Source: Lineus longissimus (Eukaryota; Nemertea; Pilidiophora; Heteronemertea; Lineidae). From it: DNA of 64,000 nucleotides. Below, piece after piece: positions 45,544 to 58,700 of this stretch (within the stretch, counting starts at the first letter, position 1; the number at the start of each line of letters is the position of its first letter). The notes beneath the pieces were generated by a model that was not told where the DNA came from, ran no database searches, and was given only the letters and a program-made list of their open reading frames with translations. Location of the stretch: positions 5,334,501-5,398,500 of the forward strand of contig NC_088311.1 of assembly GCF_910592395.1 (NCBI RefSeq). The letters run 5' to 3'. The position numbers were made by a program, and so were the translations under genes.

Positions 45544-48500
45544 CTAACTTGACTTGGTGAGTATTGACTTGATGTCATCGACCAGATTGGAGACAAGAGA
45601 CGCATCACTACTTTTGGCATCAACGCTAAGGACGTTACCAGGCTGAAATGTCAGGAGATATATCAATTACTTTTTGTTAGAATGGCAAGAATGATCGGAG
45701 TTACCTAAATGTTCTTCCTCTAAATGAATTCAACACCAACATCAAATTCAACCTCACAACACATTCACTCTGGTTTGTATATTGTTCATTGGGGTTACAG
45801 GCCAATTTAAGAGACTGCTGTCGTTAGCCAAAGAGGAGTCGCCATAAGTCATCATCTGTTCACATTACGAACTTGGCTACAAATCTGTAATCAACTTCAG
45901 TCCCACCAAGTCGGTATTCGATCTTATGGTATTAAGACGATAGATAGATGTGAAGTAGAATAACTTCATTTCAGATCAACTTGAAAATCATAGGGATTAA
46001 CTTACCAGCATTTTGACTAGTAAACACACATGGTGACCTTGAATAGATTTCCCATATAACGAGGCACTGTTCTCGATTTGCTCAACAACTGAAATGAAAA
46101 TAATCCAAACTAAATATTCACAGAATAAATACATGAATAAGAAGGGAGGGAGGCAGATAGAAAGGGAGGTAGGCAAATCATCAGTCTATAGGGACCATGA
46201 GGAAACCTATGACATCGTTATTGCAAAAGTGAGTGATATAATTGAAATGAATTTTCAATATCCTTAAAGTCGTGCCGAACTAGCAAATCTAGATTCTGAC
46301 CGGTTTTCAATGAGTTGCCCATGTTTATACTTCCTCATGATCTTCTTTTCCTCCCGAATATTAAAACTTTCAACTCACCACTAAAATGTCCATAAAAGCA
46401 TGTTTTGGCTAGTATGAGGGCAAGATCAGTATCCACTGGCGTGAACTTATTGGAATACTTTTCTGACAGTTCCCCACTGCCAAGAAGTTCTGTGAACATG
46501 GCCCTGAAGAAGGAATAAAACAGGTAAGCAGAGGTAGCCAAAGAAAAAATGAGCGTCAGGGCCACAAATTTTTTCTCACCCTGCACCCTTGCACTGTTGG
46601 ACCATAATACAGTTGTAGTCCTGTTAAGTATTGGGCAGCTGGAATACCATTGTAGAGGAGGTCAATCATGCCCAGCTGTGTTTCATCAATTTTTTATAAA
46701 CTGCATAAACCTACCCTTTGCATGAAGCTCCCACCATATAGGCTGAACAAGGTAGATTAATTCTAAAGTCTAATTTCTCGTGCGTGGAGCCTTCATCTGT
46801 CTTGACAATGTATGTCAGTGTTCCCTTCAATTTCTGAGGCATGTTGATATGTTCTAGCGAGAAGGCAAACTGTCCTTCATTCTGAGCTGTGGGAAGTAGG
46901 ATGAATGGCACCTTGACAGCATCGTGTACACTGGCCCCAACCTGCAAGGATATAACATGTTTGGTAAACTATAAATAGTAGCTTGCCAATCACCAGCAAG
47001 CGCAGGAGTGTGGTTAGACTGCCCGACTTTGGCCAAGCCGTGGATTTCCTCAGTCCCTAGCCAGTCTCTATGCCACCAAAATATTTAATGCATTCGGCCC
47101 CCCAGAGTTATAGTTGCAAAATGTGCAAGGGCTGAACTTAACCTGATGAATCCATATGCCAGGATGATGAAATTGCCACATCTTCTTTGCAAACTTGAAA
47201 CTGCACTTACCCCTCGTAATAATTTTGTGTTCATTGAATCCATCACATTAAATTCTAAGTCCTTGATATGATTCTCTGTGAGGTTGGAAAAGATGACGGA
47301 AACCACAACAGATTTCGATTGTTGGGCATTCACTCGGGTCTCGTACATCTGAAACAATGAAGAAAGTTACAACCTTTAAATGGGTTACTTAGGCTGTTAC
47401 AGGTGGAAATCAAGGAATCTAAATGCAGCAGAGGTCTGTTCATCAAGAGATCAGGATCCAAGGGAACCAAAGGTAAATGGCCGAGGATGTGACTGGTTAT
47501 CAAAACCACAGAGCCTAATTGAATGAATACACCAGTTACGGGCCACAGTTTTAGTATAATTCCTTCTCAAACAAATTTTACTGAGGTTTCTGCCCTCAAG
47601 TTCACCAGTAACAAAAGATCCCAACGTACTTCTTCCAGACTTGACACCTCACTCTGGCACGGTCAACTGATTGAAGAAGCATTTGATTAGACACACTCAC
47701 CATCTTTATTTGGATATTTTCACCTAGTAGTTGATAACTGGACATCGGCTGTATGAAAAGGATATCGGGTTTGAAAATACTTTATAGCCATATATGACAA
47801 TACCTGACAGTAGCTCCACAGTGACTGTATTTAAAAAAATGGTTTGCTTGCCTCATTCAGTTTGTATGGCTGAATATACATATTTACAGACGGGATATGC
47901 CCACCAGTGCAATCTTGGCTTCATCAGTGCCAGCTGAACTAACTCGTGTAAACCATGCCCATGAACTGTGTCATAATTAACAACAGTTTTGATGCATTCT
48001 AACACCCTACGTTTTGTACCTCTTTATATTTTACAAGGCAGAATCTACCAAAAGAGTAATGGCCAATGCTAAGTGGTCAAGATGCTGATTATGCTACTTA
48101 CAGGCAATTGTGGTGTGACCGGCGTAGGCTGACTGCTGGGGGGCACCTGTTCTTTAGAAGGTGTTGTAATACCCTCAGCCTCTTCGTATTCACTTTTGTT
48201 CTTCTTCTTCTTTTCTTTCTTCTTATGTTTGGTCTTTTCTTTCTTCTTTTTTCTATGTTTTTGCTGGAAAGTATTTACAAACTAATGGATCAGTGTTTGT
48301 TTACTCCTAAGTGACAATATAAAGTGATTTTCGGAGCCATTTTGGGTACATTTGGCACTTTCATCAGCACTCATACATATGGAAGAAGGACTGGCCCATC
48401 AACATTGTGCTCCAGCTAGGGCCAGAAGGTCTAAATATTAACTTACCTCATCATGTTTTGAATCCTCGTCCGAATCGTCAATTGGAGCGTGGGCTATCTC

Positions 48501-51500
48501 GATCTCTGGTATTTTCTCTCTACTAGGTGTGACTGGCGAGACACTCTTGGCAGGTGTGCTGACTGAATCGCTCCCTGACAGCCAGAAATCAAAGTCATCA
48601 ACCTGTGTAAAGAGATAATGAGAATTCACTATTATTAATTTTACAAGGCTTGATAGGAGGTCCACAATCAAGGCAGTATACCACTGGACATAACTACACA
48701 AATCGGTACAGCTATCGGAAAGTGAACTCACCGTTTTCTCCTCGTTTGGCTGTGTGTTAAGCGTATTTGGTGGTTTTGCTGACGTTGGTTTAGTCAAGTC
48801 CTCATCTGGGTGATCTTCAACAGAACCTACGAGTAGGTTGGGACCATCATCGTGTTCGCTTGCCCGACTACTGTGGCGGTGTCGGTGCTCCTTCTTGTGT
48901 TTCTGGAAGAGATTTCATGAAATATTCACCGGAACATAGACTGAGGAATGCTGCGATGGAAGCAGGGCTTTTCTTGTCAATGTATGCGGCGCAATGAAGG
49001 GGCCATAAGTAAGAATCTAAGGGGCGCTCTGCAGAGCTTGCTAGGTAGGCCCAATAACCATGCCATCTTCACCAGCACATGTACATCTTCACCAGCACAT
49101 GTACAGCAACCACGTCATCCTCACTTAACCACACGTCTGTAGTTCTGACATCTGCCAATGTAGACTGCTCTGCAGCACATGTTCTAAAGTTAAGGTGGAA
49201 TGCTGGTCGGCAATGATTGCAGATGGGACATTCCACTTACCTTTTTGTCCGTCTTCTTTTCCTCCTTCTTCTTGTGATGTCGCTCCTTCTTACGCTTCTT
49301 CTTTGGTGTATCCGCCTGCTCCCCATTGTGGTCCTCACTACTCAAGATGGAGACAACCCTATGCTGCCTCACTGGAATTTTCTCATCATCACGAAGGGGC
49401 CTACAAAGGTGAGACACAGAAATTTGTAAGTTACATGAATGAACCAGGCTTGCTTGTAACACATGGAGTTAAAGACCAGGCTGAGTTTACGTTTTACAAG
49501 AATTCCTAGTGATTGGTCACTTCATCAACTGGTTACACAAGATGAGGATTACTTATTATGTTAAATATGTGTGCAGTTGATTCCACACTACATGAATTTC
49601 AAAGACACTTACTCGTCTAAGTTAATATCAAGGTATTTGTGAGGATCGTCGGGTTTCATGTCATTTTCCGTCTCCTTATCGGAGCCAGTAGCACCCTGAA
49701 ACAGTAACAGTACAATAATAGAGACAGGGGAAAGATAAGAACCACAACCAGCAGTCCAGAACACAGCAAGAACACCTTGGCACAATACTTTTGAATGAAT
49801 TACAGTAGAAACTCTCCATTACAGACACACTTGGGACTAGCAAATGCTGCCCGAATCATTAAGGACTCCAGATTACAGACGTCAAATTTGGGACCAAAGT
49901 CAGAAGAGAGAGGTGCTTAAAAAGGTTCCACTGTTTGCACTTGACGAGTTCTTGGTGTCAGCAGCTTTCATTATTTCAGCACACATCTTCTTTGCTTGCA
50001 TTCACTCATAAGACAATCCTTCTTGGATGCTGGATGTCTTCTGCACTTGCAATCAGTACTGCTTGCCAAAAAACAGTGCTACAAACAGTCACATTTGTAT
50101 CGGGTTTGGTGGGGTATCGTGGGGACATAATCTATTATATAGTGGGGAAAATAAAGGATTAAACCTACAACTGCTATGCTACTGCGCAACCACTTTCCAA
50201 TGTTTAAGCCTTTTAAACTTGAGGGATAAGATGAAAATGCACATATTTGTAATTTGAGAGGTTTTTATCATGTACCCATTCGAATAAAAAAATTACTAAA
50301 TTTGAAAATTAAGAAATGTACATGAACATGCAAAAAAGAATTTAAAGGAATAGAGATAAGATTTAAAAATAAAAAGAATTTGGTTGGTATGTAAAGTTTG
50401 ATATTCACAACATGAGTTATTGACCTGATCACGAAATTTCCTATTTCGTGCCATGAACCTTGACTAAGACGGCAATTTCATTTCATTAACCTTGATCTTC
50501 TGACTATGTCCATGCTATTCGTTATTCAAAGTACCCGGTATTGAAACCATAAAATACTGTAATCAGACAGGTAAATCAAACTTCCAGCACCCCAAAGCAA
50601 AACGAAAGATGCTTAAGCAGCAGATGAAGCTCTACATACCACTGCGGAACTCTGGAAAGTCAAGAACAGATTGTAAGAAACATAATACAACATCAACAAA
50701 ATTCCTAGTCATCAAGAACTAAGCTGGTGCTAAAAGCTACAACAACAACTTCCCAATTCTAATGATAATTCCAGTAGATTTCTGTTGACCCCAAGGTTAC
50801 ACTTTCTTGACCAGTTCCAAGCTACTCATACAACAAACTACATGTATCTCAATTGTTCATTTTTCTGCACACTACATCATTCCAGCCAAAGTGATGGAAG
50901 GACCGTCTCTCACCTCTGGAGCATCCATTTTTGTGCTGACGACATGTGCGGCCACCACCTCTTCTTCGTCACTCTCCACCTGGTTCTTCTTGCCCTTCCT
51001 ATGCTTCTTCTTCTTCTTGCTGCCTCCCTTCTTCTCGCGTATCTCCTGCTGCTGTTTCTGGTGAATCTTCAGGTACACATCTGAAGATGACAGGCCTGCA
51101 ACGTGGACAACACTGAGATTTAGAGGATTGTTTTGGACAACTATAACTCATTCTCATTCGCTAGTTTCAGTCAAATCATATCATCACAGCATGACAGCTG
51201 AAAGGATGAAGGCACAACCCTAGACAAAATCCTGAATGAACTTCCAACTCACCTGGCAGTGTTTTCCCAGAGACGTGAAGTGGTATGTTGATGTCCAGCT
51301 CTGCCACTGGTACATCATCATAGTTATTGAAATCATGATACTTCAAGCTCCCCTTCACGTCTCCCTTAAGGTAGTTAGGATTACTCTGTTGTTCCATCCT
51401 CCTTTGTTCACGACTCTGAAAATTTCAACAGGGCATGGTCAAGAATTTGTTCAGTATTCAGTTTTAACTTTTTCATTCACTCTCTTCCAAAGAAAAATTT

Positions 51501-54500
51501 ACCCGGAAGTTGCCCGAAAATGCAGAATTCAGGACTTCTATTTGAAAAATACAACCCGACGTCTTTATTTTTGGAAATCCCTGAATGATTAAATGAAACA
51601 GAAGACAGCAGTCACACCAAACAGCCAGAATTGGATAAACAGCACCATTTTCCCTTGACTAAGGAAATCTGTTCAACTCTCCACGAGTGTAAGACAACAG
51701 TTTCGTAATCTATAACTAGGGGACCCTACTGAAGAACCTGAAATTATCAAATAGCTTTCCGTTGTCGTTACGTACCCTCCTGAGCTCATCGTCTGTCGGC
51801 TCACGAGTCTTCCTACTCTCCGTCTGGTTTAATCTCCTATGATCATCCCGATCTATTGCAGTGAATATATTAGCACCTTTGAGTTCATCATCTGAGCTGT
51901 CAGATGGCGGTTCATTGATCCACTGGTCCAGATCAAGCCTGAAACAACAGGGAAGACTGAGCAAATAGAAATCCTAAAATCAAAAAATTTGAAATGAGGG
52001 CAGCTGCAACTTTACACTGGTTTGGTCAATCTCAAAGTGCTTTATGATAATAGTCTATAGGTCGCCATGGAGGCACAATGGGAAGAAGAAGCTGCATCTA
52101 ATATGTAAATAGCCCCGTCCTGGGCTTTGATGGTTACAATGATATCCATGATTGATGGAGCTCTTCTTGGTTCTCCTTCCAACCATAGAACCTTTTATAG
52201 AGAGACAAATGGGGAAACGCTCTTGACCAACTTACCCATCTGGAACAGGGACCTTTCTCTGGGCCTTTGTGGCCACAGGGTTCAACTCCCCAGCAAACAT
52301 GGCCGACACCTCATCGGCCACATTGTTTCCTTTTTCCTGCAGTTTTATCACATATTTCATCAGCTGGAGCACACAGCACGCCTGGAGAAAGAAAGATCAT
52401 TTTGAACATGATTTTAGATGCACTTGATAGCAATTCAGTGATGTTATTTACAAACAACTGCTGGGGGGGGGGGGGGGGGGGGTGGCAGGTATGAACTGGT
52501 GGTTGGCTGTAATTAAAAGTGAAGTGAAACAATCAGTGACACTCCCCCTCATCAGCTTTGGTCAGCAGATGTTGAGGAGATGCACCCACAACACAAGCTT
52601 TCTCAAAAACTAAGGCGTACGTGAGAAATATTTGAAGAAAAATTGATCCTATTAAAGGTCTGACCAACGCCGCCGCAATTTGCTATATAAAGTTTTAAGT
52701 TCTACTCACTCTTTCTTGAACTTCGAGGTCGGCACTTTGCACAAACATGGGCAGCTTGTCCATCAACAAGTTTCCAACCTCCTTGATCTGTTCCATATCT
52801 TCCTCCTGCTCCGCTTTGCTCAGCAGACGTGAGTAGAGCTTGAGGATATTCTGTACGTAAATACTCTGGATGTGCCCTGGCAGTTGGGTGACCTTTGGAC
52901 GCAGCATGGCCTCCAGGGTGGATCGGGTATCCTTTAGATGTCTGCAAATGAGAGTTGTGAGGATTAATCTAATGGGCTTTTTATCGAAAATGGCAAGTAA
53001 TCATGGCATTTACCTGGTTCTTGTCACATAGACAAGGGGACATCATGAGACAAATACCATCATTTTTTGCTCCTGTAGTTGAATAGGCTAGACAGGCGTC
53101 AAGAGAAGGGAACAACTTCACATCCATTCAGCCCAAACAGCCAAAGGATTGAAAGGAACAAAGACCTCATCATTTAATCAACCCTTTAGTTTTTCACCTT
53201 CATCCAGGTTGGAATGAATGGACTTGAATTAACTTACTCGGAGAATTCCCCACATATCCATGCAGCAGCGTAGAGGACTTCACAGATGCCATTCCTCTGA
53301 GAGTTCCCAACAAGAATGTGTGAATTCTCCAAAAGAATTGCCTGAAACAAAACAAAACATTTTGTTATATCAATGTTCTAGAAGACAACACTGACAACAT
53401 TTTCAAGCAAAATACTTAGAACCCTGTCATTTTGTTGATGGAGTAATTTTCTAATGGTTTCTTGAATGCATTAATAGTCGTATGCAAAAGTATGGCACGT
53501 CTAATGCAGGAGAAGTAATCCTTTCAAGAAGGCAATCATGTGTATTTTTCACCTATTTTTACCATCAGTGATAAACACAATTTTCAATTAGTTGAAAGCA
53601 AACCAAGGCCTGTAGTGCCATTTGGTTCATCAAAATGATTAGAAATCTGCAAGAAGGAGTTGTTGCAGGATGTGCTACAAAATTTAGGAAAGCAATCTAA
53701 GATTGAGCAACGTAATCCAAGTACTCGTAATGACAGCTTCGATCGGCACCAGACGGTATTGGGAGTAAATGAAAGCAAGCAACCCTTGCATTTTGCAGAC
53801 TGTATCTTCCCACAAAAATATGATTTGGTGTCTTGATTATGTGCCAGACGACACCATCCCTCTTAGCTGACATGATTCAATTATCATCTCTGATCACTTA
53901 CCATCTGCGAGACAGCAAAAGAGCGTATGGCCTGAACCCGTATGGCAACATCCAACATCTGGTTGGCAATCAACTTTCCATGCCTCGTCCCTTCTATCCT
54001 GGTCAGCTCGACAAGTATACTCACATACCTACAAGTAAAAGAAGATTTATTTTTGCTACCCTTATAATTGCTCCCAAAACAAAGCATAAATGTTTTCTGA
54101 CCAAACTATATGATTCTATATGACTTCCGAGACATGATCTCGTTGACATATACCTTTGGCACTCCTAGCTTTAATAATTCAATCACAACACATACATTGT
54201 GCAATCCATGTCAAACCTAGTTAACTACATGTACTTTGATGATGAAGAAGCATTACAAATGCTGCCACGGAATAAGCATTTCCATGACTTCAGATAAGAG
54301 GACATGTTCACACCGACATGATAATTTCTATGTCGGCATTTCATGGATATCTTTTAGGATCTCCCATTATCCGTTATACCGGTACACAAAGGTGCAGAAC
54401 ACATTTTCCAGTCATACATGTGATTTTTTTAAACGTCTGGCATCTTGCTGATTTGCTTCCATCTTGCTGTGATTCCAACTCCAAGACTAACTTAGCTTAT

Positions 54501-55764
54501 AGAGCCTAGTTGGTCCAGATCCATTATACACATCCATCCAAAATACCATGTAGAACAATCTTTTGACCCTGTACATTTTGCTTGTTCAGAAGTATCTCAA
54601 AACACATCATTGCTTACCATTCAAAGTTGGTAATATACTGATAGTTGGACTGGCTACAAATCTCAATGATCTTGGAGAGTAGTTCATCCCGGTAGTTGGA
54701 GCCCTCTGCCTTGTCCATGTGGACCATCAACTTCTTCACAATCTCCATCAGATTCTTCTTGGACACCTGCAGAAACAACAAAACTTACTTGAATCATCAA
54801 GCATTTGACTGCATCGAAGAGAAATGATTTTGAATGCAACTACTGATTCCAATAGCTTCAGTAGCTTAAGTTAACACGTTGAATATAGCCCAAAGGACCT
54901 GTTATCACAAGCAACATCGAAAATCAATGTTCTTCTCTATCACTCTGAAAGATTTCATTATCCTGCAGTTATCTGTCATCTGCAGATAAATCTGGTATTC
55001 GCTGGGATTGATAGAGATTGCAAGTTCTTTCTGAGCAAACATGCACCCGCGATGACCATCGCAAACAAGCATTTTTTATCTCATGTGATTATGATCGCAG
55101 TCCACAGCAACAAAAAGTCACTTCTTTTGCGGTGCTTCACAACGAAAAGTATGACCTCTCTGGAAATTGAAACACACGGCGACTTCAGATCCTAGATTGC
55201 TTCTGTGAGCAAAAAGACTTACCATTCCATAGAGAAGATCAAGGGCACGCAACCTGATGGACTCATCCTTGTCATCAAGGCACTGCAGAATCAGGTCCTT
55301 GTGCGCCTGGACACTTTTGGGGTGAGTTTTCAGAATTTTTGACATCGCCAGTAGTCCTAAATATTTCACTGAATAGAACAATACAGATATGTGAAATATG
55401 AACTCAAAGAAGGCCTATCAAGCAGAGAATGAGCTAAAGTGCAACAGTGGCTACAAAAGTCAATTTCTTATTTGGTTATTCAATGCCTCGCTCGATTCGA
55501 ATTAGTCGGCCTCAATTCCTATTTGACTTAACATGGTAGATTGCCTGGATCCGGTCATGTCAATCAACCGGACTCAAGACCCTCAATAACATACCACTTT
55601 AGAAGGAAATACAGAAAGGAAGAATACACAGATCTCAAGTTGCTTTTTTTCACCATTGGTGTCATCACCATTCTTGTTACTTTTTTCCATCCACATTTAG
55701 TGTGCTGTAACTTACGATTTTGATCTGAATCCTCAATCAGTATCCTCAGCTTCTGCACACAGAG
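45544..55764 (-). CDS. AP3D1: AP-3 complex delta subunit, 3' part (22 exons)
   Basis: Exons in transcript order: 55716-55764, 55223-55368, 54618-54766, 53902-54028, 53238-53341, 52710-52941, 52236-52381, 51776-51938, 51253-51415, 50914-51080, 50640-50651, 49613-49695, 49241-49400, 48732-48902, 48447-48602, 48102-48263, 47701-47748, 47211-47348, 46715-46941, 46379-46503, 46006-46088, 45544-45642. All join in frame to 969 residues and a stop. AP-3 sorts cargo from endosomes to lysosomes and related organelles. The frame opens in the helical trunk (LCVQKLRILIEDSDQN, YLGLLAMSKILKTHPKSV, ALDLLYGM, VELTRIEGTRHG, SADLEVQER, FAGELNPVA), continues with the acidic hinge (LDLDQWINEPPSD) and Lys-rich tracts with the conserved LDINLDEPL and FDFWLSG motifs, and ends in the appendage-like domain (KLKGTLTYIV, THEKLDFR, IQGHHVCLL). 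The first roughly 290 residues are absent and presumably lie beyond 64000. Confidence 0.96.
49803..49934. mobile_element. Pogo/Tigger-like MITE in an AP3D1 intron
   Basis: It begins CAGTAGAAACTCTCCATTAC and ends ...GAGAGAGGTGCTTAAAAAGG then TTCCACTG, imperfect inverted termini of the CAGT-G-AACCTCT type, about 132 bp in all. No coding capacity. It sits in the intron between the exons at 49613 and 50640. Confidence 0.5.
52463..52482. repeat. Homopolymer run of 20 G
   Basis: Twenty consecutive G residues (C on the AP3D1 coding strand) in the intron between the exons at 52236 and 52710, about 80 bases upstream of the acceptor of exon 52236-52381. The length is likely to be unstable or misread. 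Confidence 0.85.
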
Positions 55765-58700
55765 CTGCAATACAAAACAGCAATACTGTCAGTCAAATAT
55801 CAAAATAACTCTCGATACATTTGGGTTATAGGCGGAATTACGATCAGGCATTTTAATAGTAAACCAAAGAACATTTAAATAGCGCTCCACACTCGTGACG
55901 TAACAATCACAGATTACCCGGATCTCAATCAAATGTGCATCGTTCAGACTTGACATGAATTTTTTCAGAGTTTTGATGTCATTTTGGCTGCCGTGACGTT
56001 CTTTCTTAACTGATTTTAACATGTTACAGGTTCAGTTATAGGCAGTTATAGCATGTGATACCCCTGAAGGCTATGGATTACCAGTGACGAATGAATACCA
56101 ATTTGTCCATATCGCAACACGCATATCTTCAACTGAACCAAATTTGGTCTGATACCGAATCATTTGTGACAAATTTGATCTGGACTCCGGGAGCTGAGCA
56201 ATTTAAGATTAATTTAGCACCGTTGGTATAATTAGATTTTGTGTGTGAATTGCAATAAAATTGTGGCTTAATTCACAAAACCAAGCTGTATCTTTTATCT
56301 ATCACCGAGCCGCAGACATTTCATCAAATTCAATTGGCACTTTCTAACCCCAAGTATGGGTTTCACGTCAGTAATTTCTGAATACTTGGATTTCAAAAGA
56401 CAACAGTACAAATTAACCATTATCATAAACTATTTCAGAACTATCTCCAATAGAAGTTTTTCTCTGGGGATATGAAGAAGAGGGGTGTTGCTTGACCATG
56501 AACGTGTTAAGTCAGCCCGCTAACTTCTATATCAACAGTTCGACATTGCTCATGTCACTGAAGCCATGCGACTTGCTCACATTATTGATTTAGAGCGACC
56601 TCATGTGACATTTCGACAAATTCAATTTCCCACCAAATCTAATTTATTTCACAAAGCCATTCACCTGTGAAATGACATACAACGATTATTATACTTCATA
56701 ATGAATTAGGGACCAATGGCAATGGAAGGTCGGCAACAAATTGCAGCCATGTTTAGTTTGATTAAAGTTGCCCTGTATTGTATGATCAAAAATTTCAACA
56801 ATTTTTGCGACTTTGTCCTGGGGATAGATATCCCATCGTTGACACTTTCAATCCGTGACTGTGCAGGGCGATGCCAATGCGCTAAGGATCGCCACTGGTA
56901 GGTCTCACTGAGCTTAAACATAGGCCAAACATGATAATTCTGTCGTTTATAATTATCCCATTTTCATTTCTGTGGAATTTTGTGATGGAAACTAATACTC
57001 TTCGATTACCGGTTTCCCCTTTAAGCGATTTTGACAGATACATCAACAGTTTTGATTAGAACTTTTCCAATGCTCAAAATCCAATCTGCACGATGTGTTT
57101 CCAATGATTAAACCCACCCAGCATCAGTTTCCAATCTCAGCAACCTTCAGTGTTTCCACCGAATCACACCAAGATCAATAGCGTTGTCACCGAGATGGAA
57201 AAAGTAACAGAAATTCAATCTAGGCGATAATCATGATCTATCATCTCCAGGATACACAAACATTTCAGTATGCACGAATTGCCCAATCCACACAAATTAA
57301 CAAATTAATGAGTCAGAAACGAATTATACCTTGGCAACCAATTTACATTTTGATAGAAACTTTTCTAGTTTATGAGCTTTGACATTTCAGCAGCCATTCT
57401 GACAAGATCAACAGAGATATTCTCATCAAATTTTCCACTGACTAGTTGAACCAAACGTTGCTTGTCAATTTGTAATAAACTTATTCATACTATCGGATCA
57501 AATCTCATCATATCAATCAATGTCAACATTTAGGGATAAAAACAATGCCGGAATCAAAAATCAAATCAAAATCAAAAATTTTAGTCCAATTTTCAACCCC
57601 CGCTATAAATTATACAGCCACAACAGGTTTTTTTTACCAGTAATCATTTTAGCAAAGCATATATTCAAGTTTGGATTCCAGAAATTTAAACGGCTGTGCC
57701 TGCGACTTCGATTCTCGAGATTATATCATTAAATAACTACTCAGATTAAACCATGAAAACTAAATTGATACAAAATTAAATCTGGATGCATATCACAAGA
57801 GGTTTTTGCAAAAATCTACGCAATTATTTTCGCTTTTGCAACTGCCTAAAGCACCTACATTGAAGAGTTGTAACGCAATGAACAAGCTGAATAGCCTGCA
57901 CGCAGATATTAACTTTTTTATGAATCGTATCGTGCAGGTACTCCAGCAAATATCAAGTAATGTGATTTTTTAAGTTGTCAGAATGTGTTCAATGTTCAAG
58001 CAAACAGGTTGTTTGTCGTGGTTGCAGACATTAACAATTTTTTAAAAAGAAGTTTTAAGCGGCGGTGACGTTGATGAAATGTCGGCAGTACTTTCTGAAA
58101 TAGCACCATGATGGCTATTTTATCAACCTCCGATGCGATGGAATCAATTTAAACTGCTAGTATGCATGCCTATTTTCATACCCATATAACCTTGCAACAC
58201 TAAGACACAGATTTATACTCAAACCAGCGGAAATCTTTAAAACCAAGAAGTTATGACGAATGTTACTGAAAGCATAACAGAAAGCGTGTCCATTATTCTT
58301 TAATCCTGAGCAATTTTGTTATTGAACCACCGAAGTAATACCAGTTTGATAAATTCAACCAGATCTGAAAATTTGAAGCCGCCTTCAAACTAAAAGACAT
58401 CTAGATTTTCTAATCACCAAGTTCATGATACACTTTGATAACAACACCAGTGATAACCGATGGACCGCATGCTTATAGGTCCCATCAACAACCGCAGGCG
58501 ACCCCATGAGACTGAGAGGCGAACCATGATGAAAGATGGAAAACCCCATCACCGAGATGTGAGAAAGTGCTGCAGTGGGACTATTAGAACATGTTCACGC
58601 AATGGTTATAAGCTACTTTGTGCCAAGTGCGCATTTTTATAGTTACATGCCATTAGAGGTACATCTAAAACAAATCTATTGTGTACTTGGGAGTATTATT

